Shown here: one piece after another, positions 36,741 to 44,514 of the stretch
How positions within the stretch are numbered: position 1 is the stretch's first letter
How the letters are laid out: each line of letters opens with the position of its first letter
Origin: JAXDJH01 sp034663635
Lineage (GTDB): Bacteria > Actinomycetota > CADDZG01 > WHSQ01
Direction: 5' to 3'
DNA length: 64,000 bases
Assembly: GCA_034663635.1 (NCBI GenBank)
Contig: JAXDJH010000022.1
Coordinates: 124,001-188,000 of the forward strand
Program-made: the position numbers and the translations under genes
Notes under the pieces: generated by a model
What the model was told of the DNA's origin: nothing
Database searches by the model: none
The model's input: only the letters and a program-made list of their open reading frames with translations

Positions 36741-37288
36741 CCGAGCGAGGTCGCTCGCCGACGGGGGATCGCTGCGAGACCCAGAGCGCCGAGACCCAGA
36801 GCGATGCCGGCTACGATTACCCACGCGGAAGTTCCGGCGCCCGATGCTGCGCCCGAACTCGTCGGAGGTTGCGCGGGGGCTATCGCACCGCCTGGGGTCC
36901 CGGTGTCGTCGTCCCGACCATCGCCGATCACGATCGCTCCGGCCATGCCGGGATGCAGGATGCACAGGTACGGGAACGTTCCCTCAGTGTCGAAGGTGTA
37001 GGACATGTCATCCCCCGGCATCAATTCGTCATGAAGGTTGCCGAAGACGTCGTTGACACCACCCAGGTTGTGCACTTCTTTATCTCGGTTGGTGAAGGTG
37101 ACGGTGTCGCCTACTTGGACGTAGGCAACGGTTGGCGTGAAGCAGAAGTTCTTGATGTCGATCTGGGTCGTGTCGGCCGCGCTGAATGTGCTGGGATCCG
37201 CACAGAAACCTCCCGCCGAAGCGGTGGGCAGGGCGATTCCGAAAGCCACGGTGACAAATGCAGCTGCGAGGAGAAGTCGACGGATCAT
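36737..37288 (-). CDS. Membrane-anchored plastocyanin-like cupredoxin
   Basis: 183 residues. Signal peptide about 1-25, cupredoxin domain about 40-125, Pro/Gly/Ser linker, C-terminal transmembrane helix (WVIVAGIALGLGALGLAAI) and basic end (PRRRATSLG). Type 1 copper ligands are visible as His in KEVHNLG, then Cys, His and Met in YLCILHPGM. It should be an exported electron-transfer or copper-binding protein tethered by its C-terminus. The sequence AAGAAAGGACG precedes the ATG. Confidence 0.85.
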   Translation of the reverse strand: MIRRLLLAAAFVTVAFGIALPTASAGGFCADPSTFSAADTTQIDIKNFCFTPTVAYVQVGDTVTFTNRDKEVHNLGGVNDVFGNLHDELMPGDDMSYTFDTEGTFPYLCILHPGMAGAIVIGDGRDDDTGTPGGAIAPAQPPTSSGAASGAGTSAWVIVAGIALGLGALGLAAIPRRRATSLG

Positions 37289-37350
37289 CTCGCGTCCTTT
37301 CTGAGGTCCGATCTACGACTCCAATACACGGGCGGTAGAGGGAAGGTTCC

Positions 37351-38130
37351 CTATCCCATCGAGTTCGCTATCCGGATGGCTGTCGCCCGGTCGAAATCCC
37401 CCTCGAGCCGGTACGTGACCCCGTTCTTCTCCCAGATGAGGGTGTTGCCGCTTAACCGGGCGCTGTCCTCCTGAGGGCGCCCCTGAGCGTCCAGCAGCAT
37501 GAAGCTGTGCGGTCCCTCGACCCAATAGCCCTCGACGCCTTCGGCCGTCACTTGAATGACCTCGACTTTGGTCTGCGTGAGCTTCTTGATGAAGTCTTGC
37601 TCGACATGCGACCTGAACTGCGTGAGTAATGCACCGACGCCCGTGGAGGTAGCACGCGGGAGATCCTGCGTCGCCGGCCAGATCATCGACACGAAGACCG
37701 TCGGCGTTTCTTTCTGAACGTAGATCTCGGGTGGGGGTCCGAGAACCTCCGGCACGCGCAAGCCGAAGTCGACGCGCGCTCCAGCTTCGTCGAGCGAGAC
37801 GCGGTCGCCGAGGTGAAGATCCATTGCGATACCCGGCGGGGGTTCGTTCGTGTACTCGACGCGCACTCCGCCGATCCCGAGGAAGTCAGCGACGGCATGA
37901 CGCGTCGATGGAGAGAAGACAAGCAGAGCTGTCGCCAGGGCGACGGTCACCGCGGTCGCGTAGACGAAGCCCCTGCGAGCGAAGATGGGCGCGCGCGTGG
38001 TCTCCGGTCGGACGCCGCTACGGATCTGGGCGATAACCCTCGGAGCCAGGTCGGGCTCGGCAGGCAGATCGATGCTGCGACCCAGCTCGACGAGCGCCCG
38101 CTCGAGGTCATCGTCGCGACGCGCGCTCAT
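37351..38130 (-). CDS. Anti-sigma-factor-like membrane protein (DUF4367-like)
   Basis: 259 residues. The cytoplasmic N-terminus (about 1-50) is followed by one transmembrane helix (GFVYATAVTVALATALLVF) and an extracytoplasmic domain (about 80-255) ending in GNTLIWEKNGVTYRLEGDFDRATAIRIANSM, which resembles the DUF4367 sensor domain. No HxxxCxxC zinc motif of the ZAS type is present. It overlaps the ECF sigma gene by ATGA and is co-directional, so it is most likely the cognate anti-sigma factor. Confidence 0.75.
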   Translation of the reverse strand: MSARRDDDLERALVELGRSIDLPAEPDLAPRVIAQIRSGVRPETTRAPIFARRGFVYATAVTVALATALLVFSPSTRHAVADFLGIGGVRVEYTNEPPPGIAMDLHLGDRVSLDEAGARVDFGLRVPEVLGPPPEIYVQKETPTVFVSMIWPATQDLPRATSTGVGALLTQFRSHVEQDFIKKLTQTKVEVIQVTAEGVEGYWVEGPHSFMLLDAQGRPQEDSARLSGNTLIWEKNGVTYRLEGDFDRATAIRIANSMG

Positions 38131-38705
38131 TTGGCACCTCCGGTCTCCATGTCGCTGGTTTCAAGGCTGGCCCGCAGCCGCTTGAGCGCTCGCGACGTTC
38201 GGGACTTCACCGTTCCCTGCGCGCAATCGAGCGCCGCCGCGGTCTCCGCTTCCGATAGGCCGAGCAGGAACCTGTAAGCGACCACCAGACGGTCTGCCTC
38301 CCGCAGCGAGTTCATGGCTTCGAGGAGTTTCTCGTTGCGTTCCATTGCGAGGACCGCCCCTTCGGGCGATGGGGCCGCATCACCCCGGGGGCGATCCTCA
38401 GCGAGGCGGAGCTCGAGGTTCGATCTGCGCCCCGCAGACCTCCGCTTGTTACGAGCTTCGTTGGCGACGATCTTGAGGAGCCACGGTCGAAAAGGCCTAT
38501 CGAGCTGAAAGCGGTCGAGCGCATAGAAGGCCTTGATGAATCCGGTCTGCGCAGCGTCTTCTGCATCTGCCGCCTCCGCGGTGATGAGATAGGCGGTGCG
38601 GTAAGCGATCCCCTGGTAGTTGTGCACGAGCTCCTCGTAGGCGCCCGCATCACCACCGCGAGCTCTCTCGATCAGTACGGCCTCGTCCAGTGGTCGGCCC
38701 TCCAC
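38127..38705 (-). CDS. ECF-family RNA polymerase sigma factor
   Basis: 192 residues. Region 2 spans about 10-85 (YEELVHNYQGIAYRTAYLIT, DAEDAAQTGFIKAFYALDRF, RPFRPWLLKIVANEARNKRR). Region 4 spans about 130-180 (LREADRLVVAYRFLLGLSEAETAAALDCAQGTVKSRTSRAL). The W-L-x-x-I-x-x-N-x-x-x motif is intact. It directs transcription of a regulon probably set by the downstream anti-sigma gene. Candidate targets are the neighbouring envelope genes, but no shared promoter was established. The GTG start lacks a clear ribosome binding site. Confidence 0.9.
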   Translation of the reverse strand: MEGRPLDEAVLIERARGGDAGAYEELVHNYQGIAYRTAYLITAEAADAEDAAQTGFIKAFYALDRFQLDRPFRPWLLKIVANEARNKRRSAGRRSNLELRLAEDRPRGDAAPSPEGAVLAMERNEKLLEAMNSLREADRLVVAYRFLLGLSEAETAAALDCAQGTVKSRTSRALKRLRASLETSDMETGGAK

Positions 38706-38758
38706 AGGCTTAGTCGCGCCTCTCGATTACACCGGCGCGCATCGGGGGGTTCCTTCGA

Positions 38759-38992
38759 TTACGAAGGAGCGTCTCCCTCACGTCTTGCTTGGAGGCGGCG
38801 ACGGGCGGCCGAAAGCTTCTCTTCATCACCTGATCGAGCGGTGGCTTCGAACTTGGGATGTTCGAGTTTCAGATGCTCCTCCAGCTCCGACGAGAACCGG
38901 TATTTGAGCGCACACACGGGGCACTGGAGAACATCCACGCCTGAATCCTGCCACCTTTCTATGGGAACCCTTTGATCGATCGCTGCCGTCAA
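38759..38992 (-). CDS. Small C2H2-like zinc-finger protein
   Basis: 77 residues from TTG 38992, with a shorter version of about 59 residues possible from an internal GTG. The core LQCPVCALKYRFSSELEEHLKLEHPKF has Cys-x2-Cys and His-x4-His spaced as in C2H2 fingers. A basic, Ala/Arg-rich helix follows (SAARRRLQARREGD). Bacterial C2H2-like proteins are uncommon outside the Ros family, and this one has no other recognisable domain. It precedes the ECF sigma gene on the same strand. Confidence 0.55.
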   Translation of the reverse strand: MTAAIDQRVPIERWQDSGVDVLQCPVCALKYRFSSELEEHLKLEHPKFEATARSGDEEKLSAARRRLQARREGDAPS

Positions 38993-39028
38993 AGGGAGGA
39001 CGGACGAGCCTACGAGTGAGGTGACCAG

Positions 39029-40054
39029 ATGACCCGCAGACTGATGACGGTGCTTTCGATGGTGACGATGATGGTTCTTGTCGGAGGCCCCGCGTTCGCG
39101 TGCGGAGGATTAGTCAATCCCAACGGAAGCGTGAGCCTCGTCAAGACGACGACGCTGGCCGCCTACGCAGATGGCGTCGAGCACTACGTCACGTCATTCG
39201 AGTTCGCCGGCGGGGGGGCCGAGTTCGGCTCGATCGTGCCGCTACCGGGGATCCCGTCGAAGGTCGTCCGGGCGGGAGACTGGACGCTGCAGAGACTCGT
39301 TCAGGAAGTGCAGCCACCGATCCTGTTCAAGGCGGCGCGCACTTCTGCCGGAGCAGCTGAAGACAGCGCACAAGTCATCCTCGAAACGCGGATCGACGCT
39401 CTCGACATCACGATCCTCAAAGGCGGCGGCGACGAAGTCGGCGTGTGGGCCAAAGACAACGGCTTCGCGCTCACTCCGGATGCTCCCGAGATCCTCGACT
39501 ATTACGCGTCTAGAAGCCCAATCTTCATGGCCGCGCGTTTCGACCCGGCTGCCGCGGAGGAGCTCGGGCAGTCCCTCGGCGACGGAACGCCGATCCACCT
39601 CGTGATCCCAACCCCACAGCCATGGGTCCCGCTTCGCATCCTCACCTTGGGCCTCGGCGAAGACGCTCGGGTCGACGCAGATGTTTTCCTCCTTACCGAG
39701 ACGAAGCCATCGTTGCTGCCGGCCCCCGACAAAGCGATGAGACTCGATCGCAGCGAAGCTGCTTCCGATTTCCTCCTCTCGGACCTTCGGTCGGACAAGG
39801 GCATGAAGTGGCTGCCCGCCAACATGTGGTTGAGCTACCTCAAACTCGACGGACCGGTCGGCGAGTTCAACCATGACTTGGCGATCGATGCGAGCGGGGT
39901 CGGCAGGCCATCGCCCGTCGCCGCCGGACTGCGCCTCCCGCTCAAGCTCCCGCAGCTTCCGCCGACCCAGAGCTCTCTAGCCTGGCCCTGGGCGATCGCT
40001 GCCGGCCTTGGATTCTTCCTCTTCAAAGCCTCCACCGCCGTTCTGGACCGATGA
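39029..40054 (+). CDS. DUF2330 domain secreted protein
   Basis: 341 residues. A signal peptide (MTVLSMVTMMVLVGGPAFA) is followed immediately by CGGLVNPNG, then the DUF2330-type pattern of long beta strands (VEHYVTSFEFAGGGAEFGSIVPLPG, YLLT-like segments) and a C-terminal transmembrane helix (LAWPWAIAAGLGFFLFK). DUF2330 proteins are exported and their function is unknown. A GAGG-rich stretch precedes the ATG. The stop overlaps the next cupredoxin start (ATGA), indicating an operon with it. Confidence 0.8.
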   Translation: MTRRLMTVLSMVTMMVLVGGPAFACGGLVNPNGSVSLVKTTTLAAYADGVEHYVTSFEFAGGGAEFGSIVPLPGIPSKVVRAGDWTLQRLVQEVQPPILFKAARTSAGAAEDSAQVILETRIDALDITILKGGGDEVGVWAKDNGFALTPDAPEILDYYASRSPIFMAARFDPAAAEELGQSLGDGTPIHLVIPTPQPWVPLRILTLGLGEDARVDADVFLLTETKPSLLPAPDKAMRLDRSEAASDFLLSDLRSDKGMKWLPANMWLSYLKLDGPVGEFNHDLAIDASGVGRPSPVAAGLRLPLKLPQLPPTQSSLAWPWAIAAGLGFFLFKASTAVLDR

Positions 40055-40455
40055 CCCAACGCGTCTTGGTCGCCGCGTTGGTCATGGTCTTGGCGGGGGT
40101 GGGTTGTGGATTAACCGAAAAGGCCACGCCGTTCGCTATGACCATCAATCATTCGAGCTTCGGGATGGGTGAGATGAAGTTCGAGGCCGGGGACATCGTT
40201 CGCTTCACGGTGACGAACGCCGACCCGATCGACCACGAATTGATCATCGGAGACCAACGGGTGCAAGACCTCCATGAAAAAGGGACTGAGGCCGAGCATG
40301 GATCCGTCCCCGGCGAGATCTCTATCCCTGCCGGCGAAACCCGGACGACCGTCTACAAGTTCGATGAGGCTGGGACGCTCTTCTTCGCCTGCCATCTCCC
40401 CGGGCACTTCGCCTACGGGATGCACGGTGACATAATCGTGAAAGAGATCGCTTAG
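40051..40455 (+). CDS. Plastocyanin-like cupredoxin lipoprotein
   Basis: 134 residues. The signal peptide ends in a lipobox (LAGVGC), so it should be lipid-anchored outside the membrane. The cupredoxin domain has copper ligands His in PIDHELI and Cys/His/Met in FACHLPGHFAYGMHG. The extra histidines in that loop are notable. It is translationally coupled to the DUF2330 gene, which suggests the two exported proteins act together. Its 3' end overlaps the convergent histidine kinase gene by 4 nt. Confidence 0.87.
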   Translation: MTQRVLVAALVMVLAGVGCGLTEKATPFAMTINHSSFGMGEMKFEAGDIVRFTVTNADPIDHELIIGDQRVQDLHEKGTEAEHGSVPGEISIPAGETRTTVYKFDEAGTLFFACHLPGHFAYGMHGDIIVKEIA

Positions 40456-41669
40456 GTCTGGCCTTCCGCGACGCCTGGGAACGCGAAGGTGAAGGTCACG
40501 GTTCCGTTCGCCGACTCCGCGTAGATCCTTCCGTCTGCGGATAGGGCCATACGCGACGCGATGTAGAGGCCGAGTCCCACGCCAGATGACTCGACATTGG
40601 GCCCTCTTTGGAAGGGGAGGAAAAGAGATGTGTAGTCGAGATTCTCGGGGAGGGATCCGGTATTCGTGACCTTCACTTCGGCATCTTTGCCGACGATGAC
40701 GGTGGCCAATCGGATCTCAGTCTCGTTCGGCGAGTGCGAAACCGCGTTCTCCAACAAGATGCCAACGATCTTCTGTACGGCGGTCGAATCCGTGTAGACG
40801 AACACCTCGGGCACGGGATCGATGATCAGGTTGCTACCTGCAACAAAGCCCCGAGCGGCTTCAAGGACTAGATCCGGGAGGAATGCGTGTTGCCGGGCAC
40901 CGGCGAGCTCTGCCCGCGAACCTTGGAGAACCCGATCGATCTGGCGTTCGAGCTCACGCCCTCGCTCGAACGCCGAGGCCAGCATCTCCCTTCTCAGTTC
41001 ATCACTCATGCTTCCGAAGTGCTTTTGAAACGTCTTGAGCGTGCCCATGATCACTGTTAGCGGCGTCTTCAACTCGTGCGAAACCATCGCGAGGAACATG
41101 TCCTTCGCGTGTTGCGCCTCTCTCATCGCCTCCACGGTGCGCGCGTCCGTCAACGCGAGACTCGCGTGCTCGGCAAGGGACGTCAGGGCTTCTTGCTCCT
41201 CGGGGCTGTACTCGCGACCGCGTTTGTAGGTCGCGACAACGAGACTCCCCACGGCCCTGCCCGCCTCTCTGACCGGCGCGGCCATCGCTGCTTGAAGGTG
41301 AGAGTCTTTGAACGAGGGGATGCCTGTCGGCTGTTCGTCGTAGCCATGGATGATCACGAGCTGGTTCTCCAGAACGGCGCGGCCCCCAGCTCCCTCGCTC
41401 ATCGGCCCTCTACGAAGTGCGTTGATCTGCTCGTCCGGGACGCCGACGACGGAGACCAGATTTACGTAATCCGGTTCATCGTGATCGATCAGGCGGATGC
41501 CTGCGATCTCGTCGCCGAGCAGGTCGCTGGCCCCCTGTGTGATCGCGTCCATGACTTCTTGAAGGGGCGCGCGGTGAGAGATCGAGCGCTGGATCCTCGT
41601 CAGGCGCTCGAGGAGTTTGCTGCGCTCCCTCAGAGACTCGAGGGACCTCGTTTCTTCGTAGGCCGTCAT
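40452..41669 (-). CDS. GAF-domain sensor histidine kinase
   Basis: 405 residues from ATG 41669, preceded by GAAGGTG. Domains in order: short N-terminal coiled coil, GAF domain (about 40-185, with LLGDEIAGIRLID and AMAAPVREAGRAVGSLVVATYKRGREYSPEE), HisKA dimerisation helix with the phospho-acceptor in MVSHELKTPLTV, and HATPase_c with N-box KIVGILLENAVSHS and G-boxes around SSGVGLGLYIASRMA. No membrane helix is present, so it is a cytoplasmic sensor. No response regulator is adjacent; the orphan regulator at 19579 is one possible partner in this window. Confidence 0.9.
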   Translation of the reverse strand: MTAYEETRSLESLRERSKLLERLTRIQRSISHRAPLQEVMDAITQGASDLLGDEIAGIRLIDHDEPDYVNLVSVVGVPDEQINALRRGPMSEGAGGRAVLENQLVIIHGYDEQPTGIPSFKDSHLQAAMAAPVREAGRAVGSLVVATYKRGREYSPEEQEALTSLAEHASLALTDARTVEAMREAQHAKDMFLAMVSHELKTPLTVIMGTLKTFQKHFGSMSDELRREMLASAFERGRELERQIDRVLQGSRAELAGARQHAFLPDLVLEAARGFVAGSNLIIDPVPEVFVYTDSTAVQKIVGILLENAVSHSPNETEIRLATVIVGKDAEVKVTNTGSLPENLDYTSLFLPFQRGPNVESSGVGLGLYIASRMALSADGRIYAESANGTVTFTFAFPGVAEGQT

Positions 41670-41712
41670 CCGCACCTTCTCTCTCGTCGGATGATGACAC
41701 CCTGGCAGGATT

Positions 41713-42792
41713 GTGAAAGTGGGTTTGGAGCCGAGAACGGGTGAGGAGGTGGGCTCGATTCGCCAAGAGGTCAGATTGACGTCCTTTTCACACGGTGGCG
41801 GCTGCGCGTGCAAATTGGGAAGCGCCGAGCTGGCGCAGGTTCTCGGTCATGTAAAGACCGCCACGGACCCGGCCGTCTTGGTCGGATTGGATTCGCCCGA
41901 CGACGCCGCGGTCTATCGGATCTCGCCGGACGTGGCGATCGTTCAGACCGTCGACTTCTTCACCCCGATCGTCGACGACGCCTGGGCCTGGGGACGGATC
42001 GCCGCGACGAACGCCCTCTCGGACGTCTACGCGATGGGCGGGCGGCCGGTTACCGCGCTCAACCTCGTCGCATGGCCCCGCGATCTTGGCTTCGAGTTGC
42101 TCGGCGCGGTGCTCGAGGGCGCTCATGACGCGTGCTCTGAAGCCGGTGCGGCGATCGTAGGAGGGCATTCGGTCGACGATCCGGAGCCCAAGTTCGGTCT
42201 CGCGGTAACCGGGCTGATCGACCCGACGAGAGTCATCACGAAGAGGGGAGCTAACCCGGGCGACGATCTGGTTCTGACCAAACCACTTGGGATGGGAATC
42301 ATCTCGAGTGGCGTGAAGGAAGGGAAAACCTCCGCAGAAACCGAGCAGCGCGCGATCCAGATCATGTCGACACTTAACAAGAGCGCGTGTGAGGCGATGT
42401 TGGAAGTTGGTCCCGGTGGCGCGACCGACGTCACAGGTTTTGGATTGATTGGTCATCTTCTCGAGATGCTGGGCAAGGAGCGTTCGGCGGTACTCGACTT
42501 CTCTTCGATCCCGGTATTGGAGGAAGCGATCGCGCTCGCGAGAGCCGGCGTCTTGCCGGGGGGAAGCAAACGTAACTTCGAAGCTGGACGCGACCGGGTC
42601 ACAACGGACGGACTTGATAGCGCGGAGGCCATCGTCCTGTTCGATGCACAGACATCCGGCGGACTTCTGATCGCGGTTGAACCCAACCGCACCGACCGAC
42701 TGCTGCAGCTCCTCCGCGATAAGGGTGTCCAAGACGCCGCTCGTATCGGCAGTATCGATTCGGGCGATGGCCGCATCGAGGTGACTCGGTGA
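41713..42792 (+). CDS. selD: Selenide, water dikinase (cysteine form)
   Basis: 359 residues at most. The active-site loop LTSFSHGGGCACKLG keeps the catalytic Cys and Lys; there is no in-frame UGA, so it is the Cys rather than the Sec form. Other signatures are DDAAVYRISPDVAIVQTVDFFTPIVDD, NALSDVYAMGG, GGHSVDD and DAQTSGGLL. It makes selenophosphate for selenocysteine or selenouridine synthesis. The start is uncertain: GTG 41713, 41719 and 41749 are in frame. It overlaps the mec gene by 4 nt and so appears to head the CysO operon. Confidence 0.92.
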   Translation: MKVGLEPRTGEEVGSIRQEVRLTSFSHGGGCACKLGSAELAQVLGHVKTATDPAVLVGLDSPDDAAVYRISPDVAIVQTVDFFTPIVDDAWAWGRIAATNALSDVYAMGGRPVTALNLVAWPRDLGFELLGAVLEGAHDACSEAGAAIVGGHSVDDPEPKFGLAVTGLIDPTRVITKRGANPGDDLVLTKPLGMGIISSGVKEGKTSAETEQRAIQIMSTLNKSACEAMLEVGPGGATDVTGFGLIGHLLEMLGKERSAVLDFSSIPVLEEAIALARAGVLPGGSKRNFEAGRDRVTTDGLDSAEAIVLFDAQTSGGLLIAVEPNRTDRLLQLLRDKGVQDAARIGSIDSGDGRIEVTR

Positions 42793-43214
42793 CGGTCGAG
42801 GTCAACATCCCCGGGCCGCTGGCTGACGAGATGGTGGGGCATTGCCTCGAGGGTCGTCCACATGAGGCATGCGGGATCCTTGCCACGAAGGATGGCATCG
42901 TCGTGAAGGTTTTCCGTATGACCAACGCGTCCGGAAGCCCCGTTCGTTATTCGTTGGATCCCAAAGAGCAGTTCGCCGCCTACCGGAAGATCGACGATGA
43001 GGGATGGGAGCTTGGCGGCGTCTTCCACTCCCACACGCACACCGAGGCCTATCCCTCTCCCACAGACGTTCGCATGGCGAGCGAAGAGGTCCCCTATCTG
43101 ATCGTGTCGCTGGCAGAGGAACCGCCCGTGATCAGGGCTTTTCGGATCATCAAGGAGGACTGGCTGGCCGAGGAGGGGCGGATCGAGGAAGTGCCCGTCG
43201 TCGTTAACGGTTGA
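42789..43214 (+). CDS. mec: JAMM-family CysO-cysteine peptidase
   Basis: 141 residues with the complete JAMM zinc motif: Glu in PHEACGIL and HSHTHTEAYPSPTD, that is HxH-x7-S-x2-D. In Mycobacterium, Mec+ releases cysteine from the CysO-Cys thioester/peptide product. Here it directly precedes cysO and cysM, as in Rv1334-Rv1336. The GTG start overlaps the selD stop. Function follows confidently from motif plus gene order. Confidence 0.92.
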   Translation: MTVEVNIPGPLADEMVGHCLEGRPHEACGILATKDGIVVKVFRMTNASGSPVRYSLDPKEQFAAYRKIDDEGWELGGVFHSHTHTEAYPSPTDVRMASEEVPYLIVSLAEEPPVIRAFRIIKEDWLAEEGRIEEVPVVVNG

Positions 43215-43283
43215 CTACGATGGACGGGTTCGAGTCTCGTCCCCCCGGTCACGGGCCGGGATGAGCGCCGTCAAGGAGGCAAA

Positions 43284-43559
43284 GTGGCAGTCGAAGTGCG
43301 CATACCCACAGTCTTTCGAAAGTTCACGGGCGGAGAGTCCGTGGTCGAGCTCGAGGCGGGGACCATCTCGGACCTGATCGACCAGCTCGAGGCCCGCTTT
43401 CCGGGCCTCAAAGAGCAGCTCCTCACGGAGGAGGGCGAACTCCATCGCTTCGTGAACGTCTACGTCAACGACGAAGACGCTCGCTACTTGGAGAAGCTCG
43501 AAACGAAGGTGGCCGAGGGTGAGACGGTCGCCATCCTGCCCTCCGTAGCCGGCGGCTAG
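43284..43559 (+). CDS. cysO: Ubiquitin-like sulfur carrier CysO (MoaD/ThiS family)
   Basis: 91 residues ending in the required C-terminal Gly-Gly (ILPSVAGG). The beta-grasp fold is supported by VEVRIPTVFRKFTGGESVVELEAG and FVNVYVNDEDARYLEKLETKVAEGE. The C-terminal thiocarboxylate donates sulfur to CysM-bound phosphoserine. The preceding 69-nt gap has a 7-bp GGACG-type hairpin at about 43220-43240 and a GGAGG ribosome binding site before the GTG. Confidence 0.93.
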   Translation: MAVEVRIPTVFRKFTGGESVVELEAGTISDLIDQLEARFPGLKEQLLTEEGELHRFVNVYVNDEDARYLEKLETKVAEGETVAILPSVAGG

Positions 43560-43569
43560 GAACGATCGA

Positions 43570-44514
43570 GTGAAATACAAGTCGGTCCTCGACACGATCG
43601 GCAACACCCCATTGATCGAGGTGCCACGTTTGTCCCCGACCGAGGGCGTGAGGTTGTGGGTGAAGCTCGAAGGCGAGAACCCCACCGGCTCCGTCAAGGA
43701 CCGGATAGCCCTCGCGATGATCGAATCCGCTGAGGCTTCAGGGGAGCTGACAAAGGACAAGATCGTCCTTGAACCGACCTCCGGCAACACCGGCATCGCC
43801 TTGGCGATGGTCACGAAGATCCGCGGCTACCGGTTCACGGCCGTCTTGCCGGATAACGCGAGCGCCGAGCGGGTTCAACTTCTCAAGGCATATGGGGCAG
43901 AAGTCATCTTTTCCGAAGGGGCCAAGGGAACGAACGGCTCCGTGGCCCTTGCGCAGGAGGTCGCGCAGGACGAGCGTTATTACATGCCCTTCCAATACGG
44001 GAACCCGGCAAACGTCGAAGCCCACTACAGGGGCACAGGTCAGGAGATCATCGACGACCTCCCGGAGGTGAAAGCCTTCGTGGCGGGATTGGGAACCGGC
44101 GGAACGTTGACCGGGACCGGCAAACGGCTGAAAGAGCACGACCCCTCGATAAAAGTCGTGGCCGCGGAGCCGGAGCTCGGCGAGCTCGTTTACGGCTTGC
44201 GCTCTTTGGAGGACGGTTACATCCCACCGATCTTTGATCCCGACATCCTCGACGGCAAGGTGAAGGTCAAGGCTCGCGACTCGATCGTGTGGACGAAGGC
44301 CCTCCTCGAGCGCGAGGGGATCTTCGCCGGCATCTCGTCGGGCGCTGTGATCTGGGTTGCACAACGGGTCGGCGAACGGCTGGCGCGTGACGGTGGTGGA
44401 GGCGATGTCGTGTGCCTGTTGCCCGACGGTGGATGGAAGTATCTCTCTACCGAGGCGTGGACAGAGGATCTCGACACTGCTGAGACGCAGGTGGAGGAAA
44501 CGCTCTGGTGGTAA
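43570..44514 (+). CDS. cysM: O-phosphoserine sulfhydrylase/cysteine synthase CysM
   Basis: 314 residues, fold-type II PLP enzyme. The PLP lysine is K43 in NPTGSVKDRIAL, the substrate loop is PTSGNTGIALAM and the phosphate cup is GLGTGGTLTGTG. The extended C-terminus (TQVEETLWW) resembles that of the mycobacterial CysM, which closes over the active site. It condenses O-phosphoserine with CysO-thiocarboxylate to CysO-cysteine. It starts 10 nt after cysO, so the operon provides cysteine independently of sulfide. Confidence 0.93.
   Translation: MKYKSVLDTIGNTPLIEVPRLSPTEGVRLWVKLEGENPTGSVKDRIALAMIESAEASGELTKDKIVLEPTSGNTGIALAMVTKIRGYRFTAVLPDNASAERVQLLKAYGAEVIFSEGAKGTNGSVALAQEVAQDERYYMPFQYGNPANVEAHYRGTGQEIIDDLPEVKAFVAGLGTGGTLTGTGKRLKEHDPSIKVVAAEPELGELVYGLRSLEDGYIPPIFDPDILDGKVKVKARDSIVWTKALLEREGIFAGISSGAVIWVAQRVGERLARDGGGGDVVCLLPDGGWKYLSTEAWTEDLDTAETQVEETLWW

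Noticed and set aside
41775..41830. Possible selenocysteine in the SelD active site
   Set aside because: The codon in the GGGCACK loop is TGC (Cys), not TGA, and the frame is open without recoding.
43220..43240. Possible tRNA T-arm-like sequence (GGGTTCGAGTC) before cysO
   Set aside because: No acceptor, D or anticodon arms can be drawn around it; it is a simple 7-bp hairpin between two operon genes.
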